Positions 41,385 to 49,433 of a stretch of DNA of 64,000 bases are shown here, in pieces. The DNA is taken from NCBI RefSeq assembly GCF_000300455.3, contig NZ_CP007215.2, forward strand, positions 124,001-188,000, written 5' to 3'. The notes beneath the pieces are model-generated. The model saw only the letters and a program-made list of their open reading frames with translations, did not search any database and was not told the DNA's origin. Source of the DNA: Kosakonia sacchari SP1 (GTDB lineage Bacteria > Pseudomonadota > Gammaproteobacteria > Enterobacterales > Enterobacteriaceae). Every line of letters starts with the position of its first letter. Position 1 is the first letter of the stretch. Position numbers and translations under genes: made by a program.

Positions 41385-41752
41385 GGATGTGCCTCCAGGC
41401 TGTTCAACACCGCGTGGAGTTGCGGCTCTTTCAGCGGTTTTGGCAGAAAGCCGAGACCGAGCGCTTGCGCAGCGGTTTGGATGGAGTGCTGAACGTTGGC
41501 GGTGAGCAGAATGATATGCGTGCCAGGGTGCGTCTGGCGGATGCGCGACGCGGTTTCCATGCCGCCAATACCCGGCATGTTTACATCCAGCAAAATCGCA
41601 TAAGGTGTGTGCGCCGATGCCAGTTCGATCGCCTCTTCGCCCGTTCCGGCTTCGTCGATTTCCCAGTCCTTATGCAGGCTGAGCACATACTGGCGTGAAA
41701 TCATGCGTGACAGGCGGCTGTCATCGACAATCAGGATATATTTCGACATCAT
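41381..41752 (-). CDS. CheY-like single-domain response regulator
   Basis: 123 aa receiver domain with no output domain. The acidic pair Asp10/Asp11, phosphorylated Asp56 (ILLDVNMPG), Thr84 (LLTANV) and Lys105 (GFLPKPL) are all in place. No histidine kinase gene is nearby, so the phosphodonor must be encoded elsewhere. Two successive ATG codons start it. First gene of the CheY-CheC-GGDEF operon. Confidence 0.92.
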   Translation of the reverse strand: MMSKYILIVDDSRLSRMISRQYVLSLHKDWEIDEAGTGEEAIELASAHTPYAILLDVNMPGIGGMETASRIRQTHPGTHIILLTANVQHSIQTAAQALGLGFLPKPLKEPQLHAVLNSLEAHP

Positions 41753-42165
41753 TCATTCTCGTCTGGTGATTCATTGCCTGAAAAGGACAATGTAAAGCGC
41801 CCGGGGTGGATCTCTTTCCTGATGAATGCGGCTTAACGCCTCAGCATCGTTGTGTTTTCACATAACGCGCTGTTTCGTTGTTTCCTTTGTGAAATTCTCT
41901 TCCCGGTTTACACGCACGGCCTGCTACTTTTAGTTAAGTCACCATATTCATCGGCAATAACATGCAAATGATTAGCCTCTTTATGACGAGATGGTGAAAA
42001 TTTAATCTTGAAGAGGGGCGATGATGCGACTATTCTTTGCCCCGACGAATCTCTCGTCTCACCGGAGCACCCTCTGAAAATGAACAAACACGACTGATGA
42101 ACTCGGATCCTTGCTAAACGCGCAGGCGTTGGCAGGGGATGTATTGATTTCATTCAGGAGTGCTT
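41753..42165. other. Divergent control region between the cheY-like gene and the ABC-F gene
   Basis: 413 bases, AT-richer than its surroundings. An 81-codon open frame on the minus strand (41908-42153) shows no family resemblance and has no clear ribosome site, so I do not call it a gene. The region holds a possible sigma-28 promoter (separate entry). A Shine-Dalgarno CAGGAG (42155-42160) serves the ABC-F gene. Confidence 0.6.
41948..41974 (-). promoter_or_regulatory. Possible flagellar sigma-28 (FliA) promoter for the cheY-cheC-GGDEF operon
   Basis: On the minus strand TAAT (41974-41971) and GCCGATGA (41955-41948) are separated by 15 bases. The FliA consensus is TAAA-N15-GCCGATAA, so 10 of 12 bases match. 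It would give a leader of about 190 nt before the cheY-like gene. Promoter calls of this kind have many false positives. Confidence 0.35.
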
Positions 42166-43785
42166 ATGGCTCATTGCGCCCAGATCCCCGCTTTTATTTT
42201 GCATCAGCTCACCTGTCAGTTTGCGACGGGCGATACGCTTTTTGGCCCGCTTACCCTCTCCCTTGAACCGTCGCTGTGCGGTCTGGTGGGGCGCAATGGC
42301 GTGGGCAAAACGCAATTACTCCGTCTGCTTGCCGGGTTAGCCATACCTGCCAGCGGACATATCGAACGCTTCGGCACGCATACGTATGTTGCACAGCAGC
42401 ACGCGGTTTCTGCGCATACCACGCTTGCGGAACTGCTGGGTTACACAGGTGTTTTCGCGGCCCGCGAGCGTGTCGAACAGGCCGCTTACCAGCCCGACGA
42501 TCTCGACAAACTTGAAGGCTACTGGGATCTGCCGGAACGCCTGGCAGCGGCTTTTTCTGACGCCAGACTTCCCACTTTCGACCCGTACAGACCGGCCATG
42601 AGCCTGAGTGGCGGCGAGCGCGTGCGGGCACTGTTATGCAGTGCGTTTATCGCCAGTACGGATTATTTGCTGCTGGATGAACCGACCAACCACCTCGACA
42701 GGCAGGGGCGCGAGTGGTTTTACGCACAGCTGGCGCAGCGAAACGGCGGTGCGTTGGTGGCGAGTCACGATCGCGAGCTACTGGCGCTGATGCCGCGCAT
42801 TCTTGAACTCACGCCCAGTGGGTTGCGCAGTTATGGCGGCAATTATGACGACTACCAGCGCCAGCGCGATGCAGAACAGCAAGCCGCGCGGGCAATGCTT
42901 GAACACGCCGCCAACGAGCGTCGTCGTACCCGCAGCAGGATGCAAAAAGAGCATGATGCCAGCCAGCGGCGCTCGGCGCAGACGCTGCGAACCGTCGATT
43001 CGTTAAATATCGCCTCGTTTGAACGCGTGAAATACAAAAACGCGGCGAAAGAGCGGCCCGATAGCTGGCGCAAGCAGCACCGCGACCAGAATGAGGCGCT
43101 TAATACCGCCGTTAACCAGGCGCGTGAACGGGTGGAAGAGGAGATGCCGGTGCTGTTTACGCTGCCCGGCAGCCACCTTCCCGACGGTAAGCAGGTGCTG
43201 GTGATGGAAAATCTGCTGCTGCCGCACGTGGCGCTTCCTCCGCTTAACTGGCGTATGGATGGCCCAATGCGCGTAGCGGTGCGCGGGCCGAATGGTTGCG
43301 GTAAATCGACGCTACTGAAAGTGATCCTCGGCGAGCTGGCTCCCCGCGCCGGTCTGTATCAGCGCGCGGTTACCTGCGCGTACCTTGATCAGCACTTATC
43401 GCAGCTCGATCTCTCGCTGTCGGTGCTGGCGCATCTCAATGCTGGCGATACGCCGATGGAGGAGGGGGTGCTGCGCACCCGGCTGGCGCAACTGCAACTG
43501 GGGGCAGATAAAGTAGTGTTACCGCTGGCGGCGCTGAGCGGCGGGGAGCGTTTAAAAGCGGCGCTGGCGTGCGTACTGTGGCGGCGCGATGCCACGCAGT
43601 TGCTGCTGCTGGATGAGCCGACGAACCACCTCGATCTGGCGTCAACGCAGGCGATTGAAGCGGCGCTGGCGACATTTCCTGGCGCGATGCTGGTCGTGTC
43701 TCACGATGCGTCATTTCTTCAGGGATTAACGCTTACGCACAGTCTGGTATGGCGGGAAGAGGGCTGGTACTGCGAAGCGGAGTAA
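42166..43785 (+). CDS. ABC-F family ATPase
   Basis: 539 aa, two ABC domains in one soluble chain without membrane segments, the ABC-F architecture. First site: Walker A GRNGVGKTQ (about 42-50), signature LSGGERVR, Walker B LLLDEPTNHLD. Second site: GPNGCGKST, LSGGERLK, LLLLDEPTNHLD. Between them is a charged linker (about 215-300) rich in Arg/Lys/Gln, the P-site tRNA interaction motif region in ribosomal ABC-F proteins. It is not EttA, Uup, YbiT or YheS as I know them. Ribosome-related function is likely but unproven. ATG at 42166 is preferred over a GTG six bases upstream. Confidence 0.88.
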   Translation: MAHCAQIPAFILHQLTCQFATGDTLFGPLTLSLEPSLCGLVGRNGVGKTQLLRLLAGLAIPASGHIERFGTHTYVAQQHAVSAHTTLAELLGYTGVFAARERVEQAAYQPDDLDKLEGYWDLPERLAAAFSDARLPTFDPYRPAMSLSGGERVRALLCSAFIASTDYLLLDEPTNHLDRQGREWFYAQLAQRNGGALVASHDRELLALMPRILELTPSGLRSYGGNYDDYQRQRDAEQQAARAMLEHAANERRRTRSRMQKEHDASQRRSAQTLRTVDSLNIASFERVKYKNAAKERPDSWRKQHRDQNEALNTAVNQARERVEEEMPVLFTLPGSHLPDGKQVLVMENLLLPHVALPPLNWRMDGPMRVAVRGPNGCGKSTLLKVILGELAPRAGLYQRAVTCAYLDQHLSQLDLSLSVLAHLNAGDTPMEEGVLRTRLAQLQLGADKVVLPLAALSGGERLKAALACVLWRRDATQLLLLDEPTNHLDLASTQAIEAALATFPGAMLVVSHDASFLQGLTLTHSLVWREEGWYCEAE

Positions 43786-43795
43786 GGTCGACATT

Positions 43796-43820
43796 AACCC
43801 CCGGATTAGCGGGGGTTCTA
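43796..43820 (+). terminator. Terminator-like hairpin after the ABC-F gene
   Basis: AACCCCC pairs with GGGGGTT around an 8-nt loop, 11 bp after the stop, followed by CTACC rather than a T-run. It sits between convergent ABC-F and yiaG genes. Confidence 0.6.
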
Positions 43821-43830
43821 CCATCACTAT

Positions 43831-44124
43831 TTATTCAATTAACTGCTTACTGAGCGTTGGGTTCGCATGAATCAGACGCATCAGTTTCATCTCGGTGGCA
43901 GTGGGTTTTATTCGTTGTGATTCCCATTCATGCACCATCGATACTGAGACTCCCATGGCACGAGCGAAGTCATCAATTTTAAGCCCGGTTCCACGTCGCA
44001 ATTGTTCAAAGTCACTAAAGAAATTCGGCTTTTTGCTCAGGGTTACCGGCTGCGTTACGTCTTTTTTAAAAACAATTTGTTCCAGGCTGCTTAGCAGCTC
44101 AAATTCTGGATCTTTATATTCCAT
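43831..44124 (-). CDS. yiaG: Helix-turn-helix protein YiaG
   Basis: 97 aa. C-terminal HTH of the HigA/Cro type (about 42-90) with LRRGTGLKIDDFARAMGVSVSMVHEWESQR; the N-terminal half starts with the conserved MEYKDPEFELLSSLEQIV. It resembles the antitoxin part of HigBA-like systems, but no toxin gene accompanies it here. Function unknown. In E. coli it neighbours cspA, which is absent from this window. Confidence 0.9.
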   Translation of the reverse strand: MEYKDPEFELLSSLEQIVFKKDVTQPVTLSKKPNFFSDFEQLRRGTGLKIDDFARAMGVSVSMVHEWESQRIKPTATEMKLMRLIHANPTLSKQLIE

Positions 44125-44514
44125 CGAGCACTCCTCGTAAAATCACACAGCGGGATCGTGATACAGCTCATTAAGAATAGTCGTGAAAATTCCTGGTGTG
44201 GTGGTTGCGCCAGTGATTATTTATGCGTCGAAACGTTTTGCTGCAGTTGAGATGCACCTTTTGACAGTGGAATATCGCTTAATTGCTTGATTACTCTCAG
44301 GCTGTATTTATTCAGTATATTTTTGTAAACCTTCAGCAGAATTTTCGATTAAGAATAATCTGTACCGATTCGCGGAAAATTTCATGCCAGGTCGGTTTCG
44401 CGCGTTTAAGAATGCATTGAAGGGGTATCTTGCGAAGCAGACCTGGACTATCCTTGTAAGCCTTCAGGCACGCGTGTGCCGGTATGCGCTTTTATGGGTG
44501 AAAGGAGTAACAAA
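44125..44514. other. yiaG-yiaF divergent intergenic region
   Basis: 390 bases, AT-rich in the middle. I see no cspA coding sequence or remnant, no RNA gene and no clear operator. An AAAGGAG ribosome site (44501-44507) precedes yiaF. A plus-strand open frame of 61 codons (44384-44569) runs into yiaF in another frame and looks like chance. Confidence 0.5.
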
Positions 44515-45228
44515 ATGGCGACAGGAAAGTCCTGCTCTCGCTGGTTCGCGTCTCTTGCGGCGTTATTAATGGTAGTAAGCCTGAGTGGGTGTTTTGACAA
44601 AGAGGGCGATCAGCGCAAGGCGTTTATCGATTTCCTGCAAAATACGGCCATGCGCAGCAGCGAACGACTGCCTGCGCTGACGGCGGATCAGAAAAAACAG
44701 TTTGGCCCGTTTGTCTCTGATTATGCCGTGATTTATGGCTATTCCCAGCAGGTTAACCAGGCGATGGACTCCGGTCTGCGTCCGGTGGTGGACAGCGTTA
44801 ATGCTATCCGCGTGCCGCAGGATTATATGACGCAGCGTGAACCGCTTCGCCAGGCTAATGGTTCGCTGGGCGTGCTGAGCCAGCAACTGCAAAACGCAAA
44901 AATGCAGGCCGATGCGTCGCATGCCGCGTTAAAGCAGGCTGACGATCTGAAACCGATTTACGATCAGGTGTTTACCAAAGTGGTCACTAATCCGGCAAAT
45001 GCGTTGCAACCGTTGATCCCGGCGGCGCAGGTATTTACCCAGCAACTGGTTCAGGTGGGTGATTTTATTGCTCAACAGGACACGCAGGTGAGCTTTGTTG
45101 CCAACGGCATTCAGTTCCCGACGTCGCAACAGGCCAGTCAGTATAACGCGCTGATTGCGCCGCTGGCGGCGCAGCATCAGGCGTTCAACCAGGCCTGGAC
45201 GGCAACCGTCGCTGCCACACAGCAGTAA
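44515..45228 (+). CDS. yiaF: Lipoprotein YiaF (DUF3053)
   Basis: 237 aa. Signal peptide with lipobox SLSGC gives a lipidated Cys at about residue 25. The rest is helical and matches the DUF3053 family through its length (FVSDYAVIYGYSQQVNQAMDSG, FVANGIQFPTSQQASQYN). Function unknown. ATG at 44515 begins the family sequence MATGKSCSRW; the frame is open 13 codons further upstream. Confidence 0.93.
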   Translation: MATGKSCSRWFASLAALLMVVSLSGCFDKEGDQRKAFIDFLQNTAMRSSERLPALTADQKKQFGPFVSDYAVIYGYSQQVNQAMDSGLRPVVDSVNAIRVPQDYMTQREPLRQANGSLGVLSQQLQNAKMQADASHAALKQADDLKPIYDQVFTKVVTNPANALQPLIPAAQVFTQQLVQVGDFIAQQDTQVSFVANGIQFPTSQQASQYNALIAPLAAQHQAFNQAWTATVAATQQ

Positions 45229-45240
45229 TCTGGTGCAGGC

Positions 45241-45273
45241 AAAAAAAGAGGCGACATGTTCGCCTCTTTTTTA
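45241..45273. terminator. Bidirectional terminator between yiaF and ghrB
   Basis: AAAAGAGGCGA pairs with TCGCCTCTTTT across a 5-nt loop, with A-run before and T-run after. It ends both yiaF and the convergent kgu operon. Confidence 0.92.
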
Positions 45274-45285
45274 TTGCGCTTTGCA

Positions 45286-46260
45286 TTAGTTCGCTACTTG
45301 CGGGTTGACGCAGTTTTTCTCAACCTTGCCGTTCAGCGCGTCGATCAGGTTATCTACCGCGCACTCCGCCATGTTGTAGCGTGTTTCATGTGTTGCAGAA
45401 CCGATGTGCGGCAGCGCCACAACATTGGGCAGAGACAGCAATGGCGAATCAACCGGCAGCGGTTCTTGTTCAAAGACATCCAGCCCGGCGGCGTGGATCT
45501 CGCCGTTTTTCAGCGCCTCGATCAGCGCCGCTTCATCAACCACCGGGCCGCGCCCGGCGTTGATAAAGATGGCCGATTTTTTCATCATCTCAAACTGTGC
45601 CTTGCCGATCAGGTGATGCGTCTCGTCCGTCAGCGGTAGCACCAGGCAGACGAAATCGGACTCTTTCAGCAGCGTGTCTAAATCGCAATAGCGAGCCTGA
45701 AAGCGTTCTTCCGCCTCGGTGTGGTGGCGACGCGCGTTGTAAAGAATCGGCATGCCGAAACCGAAGTGCGCGCGCTGGGCCAGCGCAAGGCCGATGCGCC
45801 CCATGCCGATAATACCCAGCGTTTTATGGTGCACATCAATACCAAACCAGTCAGCGCCAATGCCGGATGTCCATTCGCCCGCTTTCACCCGCTCAGCCAC
45901 TTCCACCACCCGGCGCGCGCTGCTCAGTACCAGTGCCATCATGGTATCGGCGACCGTTTCCGTCAGCACGGTCGGGGTGTGCATCAGCAGGATTTTACGC
46001 GCGTTCAGCGCATCCACATCAAAGTTGTCATAGCCTACCGAGATAGTCGACGTGGCGCGTAGCTGCGGCATTTTCTCCAGCAGTTCGCTGTCCACTTTTT
46101 CGCTGGAACCCAGCAACCCTTGCGCGCTGGCAAAGGCTCCAGCGTGTTGCGCCACCGTTTCCGGTTTCAGGTTCGCCACGCGAGTCACGGTGAAATGCGT
46201 TTCCAGACGTTGCAGCAAATCATCGGGCAAGGCTTTGTACAGGATGATGGATGGCTTCAT
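45286..46260 (-). CDS. ghrB: 2-ketoaldonate/2-keto-6-phosphogluconate reductase (GhrB/KguD)
   Basis: 324 aa, D-isomer-specific 2-hydroxyacid dehydrogenase. NAD(P)-binding motif [19 protein letters not shown] (about 150-170) and catalytic Arg, Glu and His ([27 protein letters not shown]) are intact. E. coli GhrB reduces glyoxylate, hydroxypyruvate and 2-ketogluconate. Here it is the fourth gene of a kguE-kguK-kguT operon, overlapping kguT by 4 bp, in the position held by kguD in Pseudomonas. Its main job here is probably reduction of 2-keto-6-phosphogluconate to 6-phosphogluconate. Confidence 0.93.
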   Translation of the reverse strand: MKPSIILYKALPDDLLQRLETHFTVTRVANLKPETVAQHAGAFASAQGLLGSSEKVDSELLEKMPQLRATSTISVGYDNFDVDALNARKILLMHTPTVLTETVADTMMALVLSSARRVVEVAERVKAGEWTSGIGADWFGIDVHHKTLGIIGMGRIGLALAQRAHFGFGMPILYNARRHHTEAEERFQARYCDLDTLLKESDFVCLVLPLTDETHHLIGKAQFEMMKKSAIFINAGRGPVVDEAALIEALKNGEIHAAGLDVFEQEPLPVDSPLLSLPNVVALPHIGSATHETRYNMAECAVDNLIDALNGKVEKNCVNPQVAN

Positions 46261-47546
46261 GCGGTTCTCCCTTGTGATGGTGCGCCTGCCGGGATCTGCT
46301 TATTGTTAGCAGGCTTAACAATTAAAGTAAGCCACACGGAGGCGAAAAGCGCCACCCCCATGAAAATGTACGAAGCCGCCGGGCTGCCGGTGGCGCCGTT
46401 GAGATAACCCACCACCCAGGAGCCGCAGAAAGAGCCCAGCGCGCCCATACTGTTGATGAGCGCCATTGCCCCACCGGCGACGTTGCGCGGCAGCATTTCA
46501 GGAATAATGGCGAAGAAAGGCCCATAAGGGGCGTACATCGCCGCGCCAGCAACCACCAATAATGAGTAAGAAACCCAGAAATGATTTGCCCCAACCGCCC
46601 ACGAGCCGATAAAGGCAAACGCGCCAATCAGCAGCAGCGGCCAGACGAAGAGTTTACGGTTTTGCAGCTTGTCGGATGCCCATGAAGCCAGAAGCATCGC
46701 CAGCGTCGCCGCCAGGTAAGGCACGGCGGAGAGCCAGCCGACTTCAACCATACCCAGGTTTTCACCGCCGCTGCGAATAATCGACGGCAGCCACAGAACA
46801 AAACCATAGACACCAATACTCCAGGCGAAATATTGCAGGCATAACAGCACCACATTGCGTGAGCGGAAGGCTTCGCTGTAGTTGCGCACTGCTTTAATGC
46901 CCTGTTGTTCTTTATCAAGCTGGGTTTGCAGCGCGGTTTTCTCACTGTCCGACAGCCAGTTCACCTGCGCGGGTTTATCTTTTACCAGCACCCACCAGCA
47001 GAACGCCCAAATCACCGCCGGAACGCCCTCGATGATAAACATTTCGCGCCAGCCAAAGGACTGAATCAAATAACCGGACACCACCGACATCCACAGCACG
47101 GTCACCGGGTTACCGAGGATCAGGAATGTATTGGCGCGTGAACGTTCGGATTTGGTAAACCAGTTACTGATATAGATAAGCATCGCGGGCATCACGGCGG
47201 CTTCCACCACGCCGAGGATAAAACGAATGGCGGCAAGCATTGGGATATTACTCACCATGCCGGTTAACGACGCGCAACCGCCCCACAGGATCAGGCAGAT
47301 AAAGATCAGCTTACGTACGCTGCGGCGTTCGGCGTACACCGCACCTGGGATCTGGAAAAAGAAGTAGCCAAGAAAGAACAGCGCGCCTAACAGCGAGGAA
47401 ACGCCTTTGGTGATGCCTAAATCGTCGTTAATCCCGGCAGCGGAAGCAAAGCTAAAGTTGGCGCGATCGAGATAGGCCAGGCTGTAGGTAATGAACACGA
47501 TCGGCATGATATACAGCCAGCGTTTTGTTGAATTTGTAGCGTTCAT
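46257..47546 (-). CDS. kguT: 2-ketogluconate MFS transporter (KguT-like)
   Basis: 429 aa, about 12 membrane segments, anion:cation symporter type of the major facilitator family, with the motif [22 protein letters not shown] near the start. Substrate is assigned from operon context: the gene order kguE-kguK-kguT-kguD matches the 2-ketogluconate operon of Pseudomonas. The ATG at 47546 with AGAGG upstream is chosen over an upstream in-frame start. Confidence 0.82.
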   Translation of the reverse strand: MNATNSTKRWLYIMPIVFITYSLAYLDRANFSFASAAGINDDLGITKGVSSLLGALFFLGYFFFQIPGAVYAERRSVRKLIFICLILWGGCASLTGMVSNIPMLAAIRFILGVVEAAVMPAMLIYISNWFTKSERSRANTFLILGNPVTVLWMSVVSGYLIQSFGWREMFIIEGVPAVIWAFCWWVLVKDKPAQVNWLSDSEKTALQTQLDKEQQGIKAVRNYSEAFRSRNVVLLCLQYFAWSIGVYGFVLWLPSIIRSGGENLGMVEVGWLSAVPYLAATLAMLLASWASDKLQNRKLFVWPLLLIGAFAFIGSWAVGANHFWVSYSLLVVAGAAMYAPYGPFFAIIPEMLPRNVAGGAMALINSMGALGSFCGSWVVGYLNGATGSPAASYIFMGVALFASVWLTLIVKPANNKQIPAGAPSQGRTA

Positions 47547-47625
47547 AAGGTTGCCTCTGTGGTTGAGGTGGTAACCGCCTGTTTGTAGGGTACAGTGCGG
47601 TAAATCATGTTTGGCGGCGGGGGCG

Positions 47626-48567
47626 TTACAGCGCGCCCAGCTCCGCACGGGTTGGCAATCCTTCGCTGTCGCCCGGCACCTGGATAGCCAGCGCGCCGAT
47701 GGCGTTACCGCGGCGCACCGCTTCCGGCATGGTTTTGCCTTCCAGCAGGGCGCTTATTACACCCACGGCGAAGCCATCCCCGGCACCGACCGTATCGACG
47801 ACGTTCTCCACTTTTACTGGCGCAACGGCGCCCTGTTTTCCGCTGGCGGTTTTAAACCATGCGCCATCGGCACCGGTTTTGATCACCACCGCTTTTACAC
47901 CGCGTTGCAGATAGAAATCGGCAATCCCTTCCGGTGTGTTTTCGCCCGTCAGGATGAACCCCTCTTTCAACCCTGGCAGAACCCAGTCGGCCTGGAAGGC
48001 GAGGCGGTTGAGTTTTTCCACCATCTCCGCTTCGCTTTTCCACAGCACCGGTCGCAGATTAGGGTCAAACGAGATGGTTTTGCCCTGCGCTTTCATGCTT
48101 TGTGCAGCATGTTCCAGCAGCGCGTAAGAGGAGGCGGACAGCGCCGCCGCCACACCGCTGAGGTGTAAATGGCGGGCTTCGTTAAACAGCGCCGCGTGAA
48201 AATCGTCTGTCGAAAGGTGGCTGCCCGCCGAGCCTTTACGGAAATATTCCACGATGGGATCGGTTCCATTTTCGGCTTTCGATTTCAGTTGAAAGCCGGT
48301 GGCATAACGCCCGTCGAGCGTCACGCCGGCGGTACTGATATTTTCTTTACGCAGCGTATTGAGGATAAAGCGCCCGAAGCTATCATCGCCGACGCGGCTT
48401 ACCCAACTGACCTGCAAACCCAGGCGCGCCAGCCCTGTGGCGACATTCAGCTCTGCGCCTGCCGCCCGCTTGATAAACTGCCCGGCATCAGCCAGATCGC
48501 CGGTTTCGCTGGCGACAAACATCGCCATCGCTTCGCCAATCGTAATGACATCCAGCGGTTTATGCAT
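47626..48567 (-). CDS. kguK: 2-ketogluconate kinase (KguK-like, PfkB family)
   Basis: 313 aa. PfkB-type sugar kinase with the N-terminal ITIGEAMAMF, central substrate stretch and the C-terminal signature DTVGAGDGFAVGVISALLEG, whose Asp is the catalytic base. Context suggests it phosphorylates 2-ketogluconate to 2-keto-6-phosphogluconate; by sequence alone a 2-keto-3-deoxygluconate kinase is also possible. Its start overlaps kguE by 8 bp. Confidence 0.82.
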   Translation of the reverse strand: MHKPLDVITIGEAMAMFVASETGDLADAGQFIKRAAGAELNVATGLARLGLQVSWVSRVGDDSFGRFILNTLRKENISTAGVTLDGRYATGFQLKSKAENGTDPIVEYFRKGSAGSHLSTDDFHAALFNEARHLHLSGVAAALSASSYALLEHAAQSMKAQGKTISFDPNLRPVLWKSEAEMVEKLNRLAFQADWVLPGLKEGFILTGENTPEGIADFYLQRGVKAVVIKTGADGAWFKTASGKQGAVAPVKVENVVDTVGAGDGFAVGVISALLEGKTMPEAVRRGNAIGALAIQVPGDSEGLPTRAELGAL

Positions 48568-49321
48568 GATGGGGCTCCTCGCGTAACAAATTAACGTAAT
48601 GACGGGTAACGGCGGTCAGATCCTCGCCCTCGAGCGGGAATTCGATACCACGCGGCGCATCGGCAGGTAAGTTATTCAGCAGCGCCAGCCAACGGGCATC
48701 GGCAGTGTCCGGCGGTACGGCGCGGAAACTGTCGCCATGTGTCACGGCGGCTTTGACATGGATATAACTGACCGCAGGCGCAAGCTGGCGTGCGGCGTTT
48801 TCAGGCGTTTCGCCAACCCACAGCCAGTTACCGGTGTCGAAGGTCAGGCTCACCGGCAAGGCAAGCGTGTGGCAGACGGCTTTAAAGCGCAGCATTGGCG
48901 CGAGTTTGCCGCAAGTGGTCTGGTCGTTTTCCACCACCAGCGGCACCGGGCTGGTCGCCAGCCAGTCGCGCAGCGTTTCCAGTGCAGCGTTATGGCGGAA
49001 GTGCCCGAGCGAGAGTTTTAACCACTGGGCTTTCAGCGTTTGCGCTTCTGCCAGCAAGGCCGGTAAGAGCGGGTTCAGTTCGCCATCCGCTTCGAACAGC
49101 GCTTCCGGTGCCGAATAACAGACTTGCAGATTGTGCAGGTCGATGGCGAAGGCCAGTGAGGCCAGATGGGCTAACGCTTCTTCGCTTAACAGTTCGCGGC
49201 GGATCTCAACGCCGTCGGCTCCGGCTTTGGCGATAATCGGCAGCAGGGCAATTTGCCCGCCCAGCGCCTCGATTTGCGTGTGGCCGTAAGCGGCGGTGAC
49301 GACGATAATTTTTCTCTGCAT
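48560..49321 (-). CDS. kguE: Sugar phosphate isomerase/epimerase-like protein (KguE-like)
   Basis: 253 aa, TIM-barrel of the AP endonuclease 2/xylose isomerase-like family (VVENDQTTCGKL, FDTGNWLWVGE, YIHVKAAVTHGD carry likely metal ligands). The role of KguE in 2-ketogluconate use is not defined; it may interconvert the sugar acid or its phosphate. First gene of the operon, with GGGAG before its ATG and a PtxS-type operator about 50 bp upstream. Confidence 0.8.
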   Translation of the reverse strand: MQRKIIVVTAAYGHTQIEALGGQIALLPIIAKAGADGVEIRRELLSEEALAHLASLAFAIDLHNLQVCYSAPEALFEADGELNPLLPALLAEAQTLKAQWLKLSLGHFRHNAALETLRDWLATSPVPLVVENDQTTCGKLAPMLRFKAVCHTLALPVSLTFDTGNWLWVGETPENAARQLAPAVSYIHVKAAVTHGDSFRAVPPDTADARWLALLNNLPADAPRGIEFPLEGEDLTAVTRHYVNLLREEPHHA

Positions 49322-49371
49322 TGTCCGACTCCCGGGCGATTTTCTCGCTTTCGTATGTCTTTAACGCTAGA

Positions 49372-49385
49372 TGGAACCGGTTCCA
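49372..49385. promoter_or_regulatory. PtxS-type LacI-family operator upstream of kguE
   Basis: TGGAACCGGTTCCA is a perfect 14-bp palindrome with the CG centre typical of LacI-family operators. It differs from the Pseudomonas PtxS site TGAAACCGGTTTCA by one base in each arm. It lies in the gap between kguE and the repressor gene, 51 bp before kguE, where it would block the kgu promoter. Confidence 0.8.
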
Positions 49386-49433
49386 AAGAAAAGATCGCTG
49401 TGCCGGAAGTATGATCGTCATCACGAAGGTTAT

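Noticed and set aside
41908-42153. An 81-codon minus-strand open frame upstream of the cheY-like gene
   Set aside because: No ribosome site, no recognisable sequence, and it overlaps the likely control region.
43831-44124. yiaG as an antitoxin of a toxin-antitoxin pair
   Set aside because: No small toxin gene lies on either side; only the helix-turn-helix resemblance supports the idea.
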